A stretch of 64,000 nucleotides of DNA from contig JAGPXD010000002.1 in assembly GCA_020746995.1 (NCBI GenBank), positions 6,076,001 to 6,140,000 on the forward strand, read 5' to 3'. The notes beneath the pieces were generated by a model. It was given only the letters and a program-made list of their open reading frames with translations, ran no database searches and was not told the origin of the DNA. Source of the DNA: Plectosphaerella cucumerina (Eukaryota > Ascomycota > Sordariomycetes > Glomerellales > Plectosphaerellaceae). How positions within the stretch are numbered: the stretch's first letter is position 1; every line of letters starts with the position of its first letter. The position numbers were made by a program, and so were the translations under genes. Shown here piece after piece: positions 39,446 through 52,690 of this stretch.

Positions 39446-41445
39446 ATGTCTCCAGAAGCAACACAACAAGGCTCGCAGAGCACGGGAACTCCGCCCAGCA
39501 ACGGCGTCGCAAACCTTTCGCTCCACGATCCGGATGAACCGACGCAAAATGGCGACTCTCATATCCCCCGTAGCCTGCCAGTCGACCCCGAGCACCCGCC
39601 GGCCGCTGAAGCCCAGCCAGGCCCGACCGCGAACGAGCCATATCGCTTCGACGCCGCCCACCAACACCACAGCCAGGCGAGCCAGCTCGCGCACCACCCC
39701 AGCGATATGAAAGGCGTCTTCACCGAGCAGAAGAAGAAGATCAAAGAGAACCTCAAGAACAACCCTCCCGGAGGCTTCGACAGGACCCCGCTACCCGATG
39801 CGCCGCCAGGGTTCACCATCAAGATCATATTCCACAAGGCAGAAAACCTACCCGTCGGCGACATCTCCACCCTCTCATCAGACCCATACATCCATGCCAC
39901 CCTCAAGGCGCCCATCCCACGGCGGCACAAAGAGGAGCCCGACCTCACCTGGCGGACGCGGACCATGCGCAAGACAACAACGCCCGAGTGGAACGAGGAG
40001 TGGATCGTCGCCAACGTCCCAGCTGCCGGCTTCACCCTCAAGTGCCGCCTCTACGACGAGGACTACCCGGACCCCGACGACCGCCTCGGCAACGTCACTA
40101 TCCCCTGCACCAGCCTCAGCGAGGACTGGCCCGGCTACCCGCCGCCGGGGCGCGAATTTAAGGCCAAGAAACGCTCCGGCAGCAAGAGCGCCTACTTGGT
40201 CAAGGCCATCGTCAGCAAGGGCGGTGCCATCTCGCCCAGTCTCTGGGTCAGCATCCAGGTTCTTGGTGTGTCGCAGCCGCCACATGCCCAGATGTACACC
40301 GTCGGGCCATCGGTCTACTTCAAGCACTTCAGCCCGACCATCGGTCGCCTGACGGGGACAAAGGTGTACGAATCGCCGTCGCACGACTATGGGGGCGAAT
40401 CGTCCATGTCTGAAGGGGAGAAGGAGAAGAGGCGGGCCCAGCGATACGAGTAGGTCACGGGCATATGAGGGATTATTTCGGGTGACACCCATGCTGACAG
40501 ATGAACAGCTTCCAGTCCAACGAGATGCAGCTCGCAGGCCCCGTGCCGCCGGAAATGTACCACCGCTTCGTCGAGTTCCGCCAGTCCATCGGCCGCATGT
40601 TCACTTCGCAGGGCGTGCGCGGACGCATCCTCAGCAAAGCGCTGCACAAGCAGCACCGCCGCGTGTACAACTTCAACAAGTCGACCGAGCACGGCTTCTT
40701 CAAGCCATGCTCTGAAGAGGCATCGATCGAGTTCCTGAGGCTCGCGCACTTTGACGAGGGCGGTCGCATTTTCACCTATGTCCTCACCTTAGATGGCATG
40801 TTTCGCTTCACCGAGACTGGTAGCGAGTTCAGTATCGACATGCTGAGCAAGCACACCATGCACAGTGACGTGGCCACCTACATCGCCTGCTCGGGCGAGT
40901 TCTTCATCCGCCGCCTCTCCCGACCCACGGGCTCCTCCGACCCTGAGCCCGCGGGAGAAACGCACCCGGACGACGCCATACCCGGCGGCCCGCCGCGCGA
41001 GCCGCCTCCGTATGACCCAGCGTACTACCAGCTCGTCATCGACAACGACTCTGGTACCTACCGCCCGGATAAGTCCATCCTCCCGCTTCTCAAGGAGTTC
41101 CTCGAGCACAACTTCCCGGGCCTCGGCATCCTAGCCATGCACTGCGGCGACGATAAGCTGAAGCGCCTCAAGCACCGCCAGGCGGAGGTCAAGAAGCGCG
41201 AGGGCCGAAGCGTGCCGATGGTGCAGATGCGCAGTCCAAGCTCGAGCTCTCTCAGCTCGCTGAGCTCGGCGGAGAGCGACCTGGGGCATATGGAGGCAAC
41301 GGCGGGTGATAGGCCGACGGGGCATCCGGCCAAGACGAAGCGGGAGGTTGCTTTGGATCTGATTGAGAATCCCAAACGAACGAAGGATTTGTTGGAAGCT
41401 GGAGGAGTCAAGAATATGTTGCGGGGGGCGGGAGCCAAGGCATAG
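39446..41445 (+). CDS. C2-domain protein
   Basis: Exons 39446..40449 and 40509..41445 (phase 2) encode 646 aa. After a disordered N-terminus, residues about 110-235 form a C2 domain (FTIKIIFHKAENLPVGD, SDPYIHATLK, TTTPEWNEEWIV, YDEDYPDPDDRLGNVTIP) with several Asp positioned for calcium and phospholipid binding. The remaining sequence, conserved in appearance, contains RGRILSKALHKQHRRVYNF and a Ser-rich tail. Probably a membrane-recruited cytosolic protein; function unknown. The frame is open upstream to 39368, but no ATG precedes 39446. The acceptor must be the second AG (gaacag at 40508): use of the first, 8 nt earlier, gives an immediate stop. No transmembrane helix. Confidence 0.88.
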
Positions 41446-42339
41446 GGGGATGGAGCTGGGGTTCAGGGGTCGGATATGGGCGGAAGGGGGTTGCCTTACT
41501 CGGACGCGGGCGTCGAGATTGGAGTTACTTTTTTGCATGATACCACTACGCGCGCGAAGGAGAAGTCGTCGTTCGTCAACTGTAGAGTCAATTGACAGGG
41601 AGTCTCTCACTCGCGCCGACTTCGCTGCCACGACGGATAAGAGGGCGGTGAGATCTGATCCCAGCATGATGCGACCCGCCAGATGAGGTGATGGAAGCAA
41701 GAGAGTATGGACTTTCCAGGGACCGCAAACCAAACAGGCAGGAGAAGTGATCCTTTTGACTCGAACGGTCAAGGAAGACGGAGCGGAGATGTCAAGGTCA
41801 AAGTCCGATCGGACTTCAAGACGCCTTGGAGTCGCGCAACATTATGGCGCGATGCTACCTCGGACAGGGGCCCAGAGGGGTCACAAAGGGTAGATGCATG
41901 GCACAGGACCCGGAGATAGCATCTTAAAACATCCTCGTGTGGTGTGGACATGAAGGCATCGCACTCATAGAAACCTCCACTCCCATATCTCGGCGCCCGG
42001 AACTGGCAAGTCCTCCAGCTTCGAGCAGGATTGACCCCGCGCCGGTGCTATCACGATGCCCTGATACTCGACTCCGCCCAGCGACAGCGTTGCGGTTTAG
42101 GTCGATGAGCCGCCCAAAAAGGCAGGAGATAGCACCCAACCTGCAGAACCCAGGTATTCGACCCGCTGGAAACCTCGTGTTCGCGAGTTGCGATGCATTA
42201 GCCTCAGCCAGATGAAGCATGGGGATCTCCCGGATGTAACTCTAGGCGCGATATAAGTCGGCCGAAATGCGCATTCATGGGCAGCTTCACCGGCTCAGTT
42301 GCACGCCTACACCAAGCCAAGTGCCATCCGCTTCTCGAA
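41446..42339. other. Intergenic region, promoter of the Vpr-like protease
   Basis: No gene recognised. A TATA-like box lies at 42252. Confidence 0.45.
42252..42257 (+). promoter_or_regulatory. TATA-like box of the Vpr-like protease gene
   Basis: TATAAG about 88 nt upstream of the chosen ATG at 42340. Confidence 0.45.
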
Positions 42340-45300
42340 ATGCGCATTCTCGTAACCTTTGCGGCCCTCGGCCTGCTGGGTGCGGCCTCGGGTCAATTAG
42401 GCCGGCGCTCGGAGGAAGCGGCCGAGTTCAACGGCTACATCATCGAGTATGCCAAGGTCAGTACTCCATCACGCCTTTAGCACCAGAAACATACTCACTC
42501 CCCTAGGGCGGCCCCAACTTCCGTGGCGCCCCATCCCTCGAGTCGCAGGACGTTCGAGTCGTCCGTTCTTTCGAGAGTAACGTCTTCTCCGGCGCCGCCG
42601 TCGAGACGACCGACCACACTGAAGACGACCTCCTTGCCCTCCCGCAGGTGGCTCGCGTCTGGCGCAACCGCGTTGTGTACCTCGAGCCCTCCAACGACAC
42701 CCAAATCTTCAGCGATGACGCGAACACGGCGAACTACACGAGCCATCATCTGACAAAGGTGTCGACGCTGCATGACGAAGGTATTAAGGGGAGGGGGGCC
42801 AAGATTGCTATTGTCGATACGGGTATCCAGTACACGCACCCTGCTGTGAGTGACGGCGTTCTCCGATGGCATGGCACGTGCTTACGAAGGAACAGCTTGG
42901 TGGTGGCTTTGGTGAAGGGTTCAAGGTTGCTGGAGGGTACGACTTTGTCGGCGATGGACGTGAGTTGAGCCCTCTTCACATGGACGAGCAGCAGTTTCTG
43001 ACAGGTGTTAGTCTGGCCCGACTCGGGAGAAATTACCCCCGATGAGGACCCTATGGACTTCCAGGGTCACGGTACTCACGTCGCTGGTATCGTTGCCGGC
43101 CTCAGTAGCAGGTATGCAGTTACACGTCCATATATGAACCTCGCGGGAACATAAATGGCTGACAACTCTCTCCAGGTTCAGTGGTGTTGCTCCCGAGGCA
43201 ACTCTCTACGCCTACAAGGTCTTCACTCGCTCGGTAGGCATCTAAAACCCCCGAACAAACCTTGAAGTCTCGACTTGCTAACCTTGGCCTCCAAAGGGAG
43301 GCACCACCGACTCGGTTCTCATCGAAGCCTTCCTCAAGGCCTTCGAGGATGGCGTGGGTTTCCTCCGCTTCTACCTTCACCTCTACCATGTCTAACACAA
43401 CTAGGTTGACATCATCAGCGCAAGCATCGGTAAGAACAGGATCAATACCCCTCAGCTTCGAGAAGTACCTGCTCACTCCCCCAGGCGGCGCCAGCGGATG
43501 GGAAGACAATGCCTGGGCCGTGGTCGCCTCTCGCCTCGTCGACCGTGGAGTTGTCGTCACCATCTCGGCCGGCAACAGCGGTGACGCCGGTCCGTTCTAC
43601 GGCTCCAGCGGCTCCTCGGGCAAGGGCGTCATCGCCGTCGCCTCAACCGCCAACCTCGTCAGCCCTGCTCCCAGCTTCAGGGTTAACTTTGATCAGCACT
43701 GCCGCCGCAACACCAGCATCGTCGGCTACATCCCGACCGTCCTCTACTTCGACACAGCCATCGTCGACATGCCCATCCTGCCCGTGAGCCTTAATGCCAC
43801 CGCCGCTGCCGACGCTTGTGAGCCCTTCGCCGAGGGCGAGATCGACTTCGCCGACAAGATCGCACTCGTGCGCCGCGGAGGCTGCACTGTCGCGACCAAG
43901 CAGAAGAACCTGGGAGCCGCTGGCGCCTACTGGATCCTCTTGTACAATAACGAGCAGCCCCTCGCGACATTTGAGCCCGAAGACTACCAGACCATGCTGG
44001 CCGTCATCGAGGACTTCTCCGGCGAAGCCATCGTCAAGGCCATTGCCGCCGGTGCCAAGGTCACGGCCGACTTCTCCGCCACCACCGACGAGATCGTCGG
44101 CCTGCCCTGGGCGTACGGCGGCCGCGCCAGCTACTTCACCACCTGGGGCGGCCTCAATGAGCTGCAGTTCAAGCCTGATGTCGCTGCCCCTGGCGGCGAG
44201 ATCTTCAGCACCTACCCCAACGACCGGTGGTCCACCCAGAGCGGCACGAGCATGGCGGCGCCTTACATCGCTGGCGTCGCGGCTCTCTACGTTGGCCTTA
44301 ACGGTGGCCGCGGTGTCCACGGGGCGGGCTTTGCCAGGGACCTGTCCCAGCGCATTATCTCGAGCGGCAACCCCGTCAAGGCTTGGGAGTTCGAGGACGA
44401 GCACTACGCGCCCCCGCCGCAGGTGGGCACTGGTCTTATTGATGCGTCAAAGGTCATCGGGTACACGACTTCGATCGACTTTGACGCCTTTGCTCTGAAC
44501 GACACAGCCAACTTTGTGCCGCTGCATAATGTAACGCTGCGCAATGGCGGCGATGAGACGGTCGTGTATGAGTTCTCCGTCGAGGCGGCTGATGGCTTTG
44601 AAATCTTCCAGGCGAAGGACGAGACCGACATGTGGCCTAGGATCAAGACGCTGTACGAGCTTGAGCCTGTTGCGCTGCCGGTGGATGTTGACCTTCCTGA
44701 GACCCTCACGCTAGGTCCGGGAGAGTCTGAGCTTGTCAGGTGAGCTGCTGACTTCATAAAATCTCACAGCCACGCCACAGACTGACGTCAAAATAGCTTC
44801 AACTTCCACAAGCCAAGCTTCGAGGGTTACACTCTGCCTATGTACAGTGGCAAGATCATCATCAAGAGCAGCAAGAACGAGACGCTTTCCGTTCCGTACC
44901 TCGGTAGGTTCTCCCCGAGAAAGGGCATGGGCATGCGCTGACAATCTTCTAGGCCTCGGCGCGGACCTGCAGGAGGAGATGAGCGACATGTTCATGAACG
45001 ACTCGCCTCGTGCTATCAAGACCCTAGGTTGGCAGACGATCTATGAGAATTCGAGGTGAGCTCCTCTCCGGACCGATCATACAAACGAAGGGACTTCTCT
45101 GACACATTATCGAATTGCAGCTGGACGAACAACGTTTGGGGTACTGACGAAGACTGGCTCTACACCACTGTCCAGCTCCGGTGGGCTACCAGGGAGCTCA
45201 GGTGGGACGTAAGTCGGCTCCTCTGGACCACCACCGCTCGCGACATTTGCAATATTTACTGACCACATCCCAGATCTACGAGGCCGGCTGGAATGACTCG

Positions 45301-45733
45301 GCCTGGTCATACCCCCCGACCATCGGCGAAAACGGCTATGTTGGATCAGTCGCCTACTGGAGACAGTCTGCCACACGCTGGTGGAGCCAGTTCTCCTTCG
45401 ACGCCGACCCGACCGATTCTGAGCCGTTCCCGCTCTACGACTTGAACAGGAACGCCGTTTGGGGCCAGTACAGGAATACCTTCCAGTGGTTCGGCATGCT
45501 GGCCAATGGGTCGCAGATCGAGCCGGGCAACTACAAGTAAGTCCATGGAGCTTATATTTCCCGAAAGAATCTGGGAGTAAACTAACGTCTGATGGCTCAG
45601 GATGCGACTTGCTGCGCTGAAGCCCTTTGGTGATCCCAAGGTGTCGGCTGACTGGTCCGTCTGGAACGCACCCCAGATCTCCATCCTGGGCAAGTTTGGG
45701 CCGAATCCGTGGAGCCCTGATCAGCGAGTTTGA
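42340..45733 (+). CDS. Secreted S8 subtilase, minor extracellular protease (Vpr)-like
   Basis: Thirteen exons: 42340..42456, 42507..42845, 42896..42959, 43012..43111, 43176..43233, 43297..43353, 43405..43429, 43485..44739, 44797..44903, 44953..45055, 45121..45208, 45274..45536, 45601..45733; 902 aa. Signal peptide MRILVTFAALGLLGAASG, an I9-like propeptide, then a subtilase domain with catalytic Asp143 (AIVDTG), His193 (GHGTHVAG) and Ser509 (GTSMAAP). A protease-associated insert lies between His and Ser (KIALVRRGGCTVATKQ), and a long Fn3-like C-terminal extension follows, as in Vpr/C5a-peptidase-type enzymes. One exon is only 25 nt. Secreted endopeptidase. The start at 42340 was chosen because an upstream in-frame ATG (42277) would bury the signal peptide. 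Confidence 0.92.
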
Positions 45734-48700
45734 GATGTGAAGCCGACGGACAATGTTCGCAGGCTCGGGTGGTCATCTCACGTGCAACCACCATACAAAC
45801 AGAGCCAAATGATGGCCAGAATCTACTCTGGGGTGGACGAGGTTGGGATAAACTTCGTCAAACAACCCCAAAATCACTGAATCCAACAGAAGTCCAAAGA
45901 ATTAACATTGTCTCTCATGGCAATCCTCATCTTGTCACTGAGTCGTGTTTTCTCAGTAGCTGTGTCGACTTGTTGAAGATTCATGCGTAACACAATCTCA
46001 GCTCATGACTTTCATGAGTGATCAGTCCACCATTTCATGAGGTCGTCAAAAACCTGGAAACATACACACTAGTACATTAGGCGCCCTGTAAGACTTCCTC
46101 AAGTCATGTGTCCGCCTGTGTCTTGAATATGATAAAATCAACCAAGGCTTCAAACGGTTGATATATCGAGGGCAATGTGAGGCAGATGAGGTTTTGGTGC
46201 TAAAGACATATTTACATTGAATTGGGTCATGTGAAGATGGGAATAGAGTCTTCGAGATCTATCGGATCATGAGATCTTAGGGTCTTTCATGTAGTCCAGC
46301 TGCCCATAAAGCGTCCGAACTTCGCGACTTCCATGTGGATTCTTTCAAGAGGTGTACAGGATATTTGCTGACGCCACCCAGTTGACGAACACAATTTGAA
46401 AAGGTTCTATGCTCTACTCTCAGCTTGAGATTTCTCGAGATGTCTCATAGCAGTCGACGGACGCTACCTGAGCCATGTTACACCATCTCCATAGTCTTCT
46501 ACTATCCACGCATATCACTACCACTTCCATTGAGGTACACCTAATCAAGCAGTTAGCTCAATACTTACAACTTCTCGATATACACGGTACGGATCTTGTC
46601 TCTGAAACTATCGTACTGAAGTAGAAAGGGGAGGCTATGAGGCACATGAATCGTGCAAGTATCCCCACCCACCAATAGTTTTATAAGCATATACTGGGGT
46701 CTCCGAGCGATGCATACGTTGAGCATGGAATAGTGTAAAGGTGCCATATGATAAACGCAAGGCGCTCTCGACATTCCGTGCCGCGCTGTCGTGGGATGTA
46801 CTCTAGACAAGAATGGATTCCGTAGTTGCAACTTGAGATTCTCGCTACAAACCACATTCACCTTGTCACCAAATATCACGCCCAGATGCGCCGGAAAAGC
46901 GTAATTCGGCATGTCAATCTCCCGTCCACTGGCGGTTCTTCGGCGGCAAATTGCTGAGCCGAATCTCCATGCTTTGCTCGGCAATGGATGGGCACGCCCT
47001 TGGGATTCCCATGCGGGATTATTCTTGAGACAAGAAACCTTGAGATCCAATGACAACTGGCTTTGGCTGCTTGTCAACAAGCACGATCAGAGGAAGACGT
47101 CATTTTAGGAAACCGGGTCGTCGCGAGGCGCTTTGAACAAATGAATGCACGTCAGCTGCGCAGACCAGGGCTTAGGGCGAGGCCGCGATGAAATAGGCAG
47201 GTGCTGCAAATAACCAAGCGCAGCCAAGACGAGCCAGGGCCTCGAATCTTGCACCATTCTGCGCGCTGGCGAGCAAGAGGATTCGCCAAGAGATTGGTGT
47301 GACGAGTCTGTCATTTGCCGACCTGCTCCCGCCGTGGGGCCGCAAGAGTGAGCGGCACAGCAGAGATCGCGGGATCTATCATCTATTGCGGGAGGAGGTC
47401 TGGTCTCTTCTGGTCGTGGCAGTCTGGGTGCCCGATGCAGGTGCGTGGCGAAGCGAGATGCAGCATCAAAGGCACGGCGAGCTACGACACCCGGATGGCG
47501 TCGCCTGCAGCGGCTGTCATTGGACGTGAGGGGTGGTGTTCCTGGCACCTGCTGGATTCAGACAAACACCCTTCTTGGGTTGTCTCGTGCATCGCTGCGG
47601 ATGGAAGTTTCAGGCTTTGATGGGGGGTGCTGACAGACTGAACCAGAGCTGGACATGCAGCTTGATGGACCGTTGTTTCTTGGCTTATCGTGGTTGCTAG
47701 GCTGGGCTAGGATCATCGCGATGCCGCGTGGGGAGGGACGGCAGAGATGATGGCGGGGTTGAGGAGCAGCCTGCAGGGTTGTCGGCTAGTCTCGAAGGGT
47801 TCAATGTTGTCTAGCTGTGAGCTGGTAGAGAAGAGGAGTTGGGCAGACTTGAGTTTTGCGTGTCGCTGAAAAGAGGAAGCCCCGTGATCAATCGGGCAAC
47901 GTCTCGTGCTCAGGCACATTGACCAGGCCGGCCAAGTTCGCCTACAGATTGAAGTTGTCCGCGCCTTGCATTATGTGGGGGACGATCAGGCTTCGAGAAC
48001 CTGGAAGATACCTGTCGGCAAGAATCGGCTAGCAATGGCTGAGGAGGTTTACACAGATCGCACGCTAGAAGCATCTATGGATGCTTCTTCGGAGATGGAG
48101 CCTGAGCTGATGGTGTCGCCATTTGGTTGTGGTGGTGTTGATGGGAGGATTGAATGTCCGGAAGGACGATGGCGAGAAATGGCCAAGAGATAACGTCGTC
48201 GAGTTTAGCGCGCGGGGGGGTTGCAGTGCAGTGCGTGCCTCCACTGTTGCAGCGCTGAAGGCGTCACAGTTGCCGGGGGAGGGGGAGGCCGTGGCGTGGG
48301 ATTGGGGGCCGACGTGGGCAGGGCTTCCAACTTGCCCGGGGCCTTCAGGGGCAGGGGCTTGCTAAGCCCGGTGAGGCCCGGTGAATTTCCTCCGCTCCTT
48401 CTTCGAGGCATCTGTCCGTGGTGGTAAGAACGGAACCTGGAAGTTGCTTTAGCGAGACTACTGCCCCTGAGAAAGCAGACTACTCTTACCCGTAGGTTCT
48501 ACAGGTAGACTTAACCTCACATTCGGGTTGTCCAACCTGATCACATGTCATGGGACAAAACAGCGAACCTGGAAATGTCCCCTGGCCCGAATGATGTCTT
48601 GGTGGACACAGATAACACCTTAAAAGTGCCGAGGACCGAAGCTTGGCCAATCGGCGATACTGGCAGGAACGGTCCGAACGGCAGCGGGGCAGATTGGACA

Positions 48701-50757
48701 GGGTACAATGGCAGTGGAGGAGGAGGAGGTTCCATTGGAAGGTACGACATGTCCGAGGACATTCTTCCGTCATCAGTGCCAGCTCTTGTCACTTTCTCGG
48801 AAATCCACCCTCATTATTCCCCAGCTTCAACCATTGCAACATCCAGCATCCAGCCTGCCGAACTCCGCCCAGCCTCCATCAACAAACATGCATCGGAGGA
48901 CCCTTGCCGTTTCAAGACGGCGCGGGGAAAGCTGTGCGGGCGCGCAGACGCAGTAACCACTGAGGTAATTTCCCGCCCAAACTTCAGGTGTTCACCGCGA
49001 GGTCATCTCCGTCGTGCACGATGCCTAGCCTGGAAGCTTCGAAACAACGGTCTCTCCCCTCTCGACATGAGTCTGCTGTCTCAGCCACCATGGCCTTCTC
49101 GAAGCGGACACCATCGCCGACCACACCACGCCCCCTAAGCGGCCGCCACCTCGCTGGCATCCTGCGAGCTTCCATCTCGACCATGGCCGGCCTTCTCGCC
49201 TGCGCCGGATGAACCTATCACGAGCCCCTCAATATGCAGGCCACGCGCCTACCCTCAACTGCCACCCTTCCCTGGCTGCCCGCCGTCCTTGGCTCAGTGT
49301 CTCATCGCGCCCATTGGGCTGCAGAGGTCCGTCGATCACATCGGTCACGCTGTGCACCAGCTTGAGCACCACACCCCCCTATCGTCCGAAATAGGAAGGC
49401 CATGTCGCCGGCTCTCACGCAACGCCCCTCGCAGTGTTCGACATGGCGGCAGATGGCGGCTGGCTCGACCGGCCCTGATCGACGGGGCCTTATTTCGTCG
49501 TACACGCCCGGATCTCGCAATCGTATGTTCTGTGTGCGAGGGGAGGATCTGAATCCTGCCCGGGAATTCTGCGGAAGATCACCATGGTGCGACGGGAGCA
49601 GCCGGATCTTCCGCCTTGTCTCCTGTTCCTTCGAGCAGATGTCTTGCCTCTGGAAGAATTATTCCGAGCAACAGTGTACATGAGATTGCCACCTGGTCTC
49701 CGTGTCAATACAAGCCAGGCCACCTCACTGTCGAAACCCCATTCAACGCCTTCGCCTGCCTGTCCGGCAAGCCAAGAGAAAGCCCCTGACCTCCCCTCTT
49801 GGAATAGACGCGCCACGCCTACGGCCCGTCTTCACTCTTCATGCGTCGGGCGTGTGGAGCCTGGGCCGACCTGCATCCAGGGGTATCACCCTCACCCCTC
49901 TGCGGCCTGCCCCAGAGTGCCTGGGCCAGCCTGCTGCAACTGCCGGCGCCATCATCGAAAGGTCACCCCCTCACCGAATCTCGAAATCTTGTTGCAGGCA
50001 GCCAACGTCTGTCGCGTCAACATCCCCTCCCGATTATGCTGGTCCACCTTGTGTCACCACAACGCTGTCTGAGGCGATATCTGCGCTGAGAACATGCATG
50101 TGACAGTCGGCTCCGAGGGCCATGCTCCTTGGGCGTCGCCGTTGTTCGCCCGTTGCTCATGGCGTCCTGTATCCATGGTGGTTGCCTTCCATAGGCCGTG
50201 GCGTCTTCCCTCGACCCCTGAATACAGCTGCCACCCTCATGCTCCTCAAGCGCCTCTGCATCGCCGCGCTTGAGCTTGTCCAACTTCCTCTTTCTGACCA
50301 CGTCCGTAGCCGCCCAGCACTGGCCGCCTCGACACATGCAGCAGGATGCCATCGCGGCCGTCTCCTTCCCCATTCTGTCTCGTCTTATCGACGACATCTA
50401 TGCGCGATTGGCGCCATCCACGTCTCGTTCTGGATGAGGCAGCTCTGTTGTTCTTGGCTTCCTGCTAGAATGGGCAGTACCCGGCCTTCCTGGGCCTGGA
50501 AAGCCGTCCGGGTGCTGTACGACGCCATACCATCTGCATCACGACGCTATTGACGCCATCTTGGACCCCGGTTCAGACAGACCGCGGAGAGCATCCATGG
50601 CAACATGACGCCCTGGATTAAGGTCCTGTCGACAAAGACCAGTCCTCTATATAAGGAAGCCGGATGACCGCCATCCAGACAAACTCCTCTCCTCATCAAG
50701 CCATCTGCCTCTCTGCCTCTCACATCTCACTGCCCCATCGTCTCTCAGGTCTCAACC
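45734..50757. other. Five-kilobase gene-free stretch
   Basis: No gene can be supported on either strand. About 45750-47000 is clearly more A/T-rich than the rest of the window, with short open frames only; 47100-50600 is of mixed composition with overlapping frames of 60-200 codons that lack domains, signal peptides or consistent splicing. I see no transposase or reverse-transcriptase motif and no long terminal repeats. It could be decayed repeat DNA. Confidence 0.45.
50648..50655 (+). promoter_or_regulatory. TATA box of the proteinase K-like gene
   Basis: TATATAAG lies 110 nt upstream of the ATG at 50758 in a short C/T-rich leader, a typical arrangement for a strongly expressed secreted protease. 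Confidence 0.6.
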
Positions 50758-52094
50758 ATGGTCAAGTTCAACAACCTCGCTGTCCTCGTCGCGGCTTTCT
50801 TGCCCGTCGGCCTCGCCGCCCCTGTCCAGCAGGAGGAGCGCCGGGAGGAGGCCGGCTTCGGCACCGTCGGCTCCACCATCCCCGGAAGCTACATCGTCAC
50901 CCTCAAGGAGGGCATCGAGAAGCGCGACCTCGACTCCCACCTCGAGTGGCTCGGCAACCTCCAGGCCCGCGCCCTCAACAAGCGCGACTTCCCCGGCGTT
51001 GACAAGCACTTCGACATTGACGAGTTCCACGCCTACTCTGGCAAGTTCGATGCCGAGACCATCGAGCAGATCAAGAACAGCCCCGAGGTGAGTCTCCGGC
51101 GCCAAATAAAAACCTCGGAACCCATCATCTAACCCTCTCACAGGTCGCCGACGTCGAGCTCGACCAGATCTGGACCCTCTACGCCCTGACCACCCAGTCC
51201 GGCGCTACCTGGGGCCTCGGAACCGTGTCCTCGCGCAACCCCACCACCACCTACGTCTACGATGACACCGCGGGCGTTGGCGGCTTCGCCTACGTCGTCG
51301 ACTCGGGTGTCCTGACCACCCACTCCCAGTTCGGCACCCGTGCCTCGCTCGGCTTCAACGCCGCCGGCGGCAGCCACGTCGACACCTCCGGCCACGGCAC
51401 CCACGTCGCGGGTACCATTGCTGGCACCACCTACGGTGTTGCCAAGAGGGTGAGCCCGACTACATTCTTCTGAAGCACAGCATCGCTGACAGGATATCAG
51501 GCCAGCGTCATCTCCGTCAAGGTCTTCACCGGAAACACCGCCTCCACCTCGGTCATCCTGAACGGCTACAACTGGGCCGTCAACGACATCCGCACCAAGG
51601 GCCGCATCGCTCGCTCGGCCATCAACCTCTCCCTCGGCGGCCCCGTCTCCTCCGCCTTCAACAACGCCGTCAACGCCGCCTACAGCGCCGGTGTCCTCAC
51701 CGTCGTCGCCGCCGGTAACGAGAACCAAAACGCCGCCAACGTCTCCCCCGCCTCGGCCTCTGGCGCTCTTACTGTCGGCTCCATCGACTCTGCCTGGCGC
51801 CGCTCCACCTTCTCCAACTACGGCGCCGTTGTCGATGTCTTCGCTCCCGGCACCGCCGTCCTCTCTGCCTGGATCGGCAGCAACACCGCCACCCGCAGCA
51901 TCTCCGGCACTTCCATGGCCGCTCCCCACGTCGTCGGCCTCGCCCTCTACCTCCAGAGCCTCGAGGGCCTCTCCACCGCCGCCGCCGTCACGTCCCGCAT
52001 CATCGCCCTCTCCACCACCGGCCGCATTGGCTCCAGCCCCGCCCTCAACGGCAGCCCCAACCGCATCGTCTACAACGGCAACGGCCGCCAGTAA
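50758..52094 (+). CDS. Secreted subtilisin, proteinase K-like (S8A)
   Basis: Exons 50758..51087, 51144..51449 and 51501..52094 (both introns phase 0) encode 409 aa. Signal peptide MVKFNNLAVLVAAFLPVGLAAP, an I9 inhibitor propeptide (IPGSYIVTLKEGIEKRDLDS, DEFHAYSGKFDAETIEQIK), and a mature protease with Asp163 (YVVDSG), His194 (SGHGTHVAG) and Ser350 (GTSMAAPHV). Length and layout match cuticle-degrading or alkaline proteases of ascomycetes. It cleaves proteins outside the cell after autocatalytic loss of the propeptide. No C-terminal extension, unlike the Vpr-like protease upstream. Confidence 0.96.
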
Positions 52095-52690
52095 GCGGTC
52101 CAACAGGCTGAGGCGGGCTTCACTCGGGACAGAGATGTTTCGGCTGAAGTCCTGGCTACACTTCACATGACTTGAGAGTCGAAACACAGCGGCTTCGCGG
52201 TCGGGCTGGTGGGCTGGCCTGGGGTTCGCTGGGGGGTTGGTTCGAGTGACGCGGGATTGATGGCAGTTTTGATTCTTTGTCTTGGGCTATGCATCTACGG
52301 TAGACCTTGTCGAAAGTGGTACATAGCAGCTGAATTTCAAGAGAGCTCTCGATCGAAATCTTTGGGCCGAGTGCGGAAGGGATGTGAAGGTGACATGTCG
52401 TCAGAAGAGGCTCCGAGGCGCTGTGGGGATGGCTGCGCACTAATGGGGGAAAAGGGGCGGGGCCGTTTTAGGGGCGGCAGTTCCCTGAGTCAGGGGTGGG
52501 CTTCAGGGGACGCACTGTGGGTGCCATTCAGCCACCATTGAAGGTGAAGTCAAGAGGGAGATCCTCAACCCGGGAATGCCAGTGTCAGCTACTTGAGTCA
52601 ACGACGTATTGAATCGATGCTTCTGAAAAGGCTGTCTATATATCCAAGGCTGTCAATGTCCCGCTAGAGATCGCTCTGAACTTATTCTTC
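52095..52690. other. Convergent 3' intergenic region
   Basis: Between the stops of the proteinase K-like gene (+) and the folate gene (-). No gene or repeat recognised. Confidence 0.45.

Noticed and set aside
46565..47080. Minus-strand frame of 171 codons in the gene desert
   Set aside because: No domain, signal peptide or splice structure; within an A/T-rich stretch where a chance frame is plausible.
48545..49138. Plus-strand frame of 197 codons with a Gly-rich run
   Set aside because: No recognisable domain, and overlapping frames of similar length exist on the same strand.
51138..52187. Minus-strand open frame of 349 codons
   Set aside because: Antisense of the proteinase K-like gene; composition is low-complexity Gly/Ala/Asp/Val and no motif is seen.
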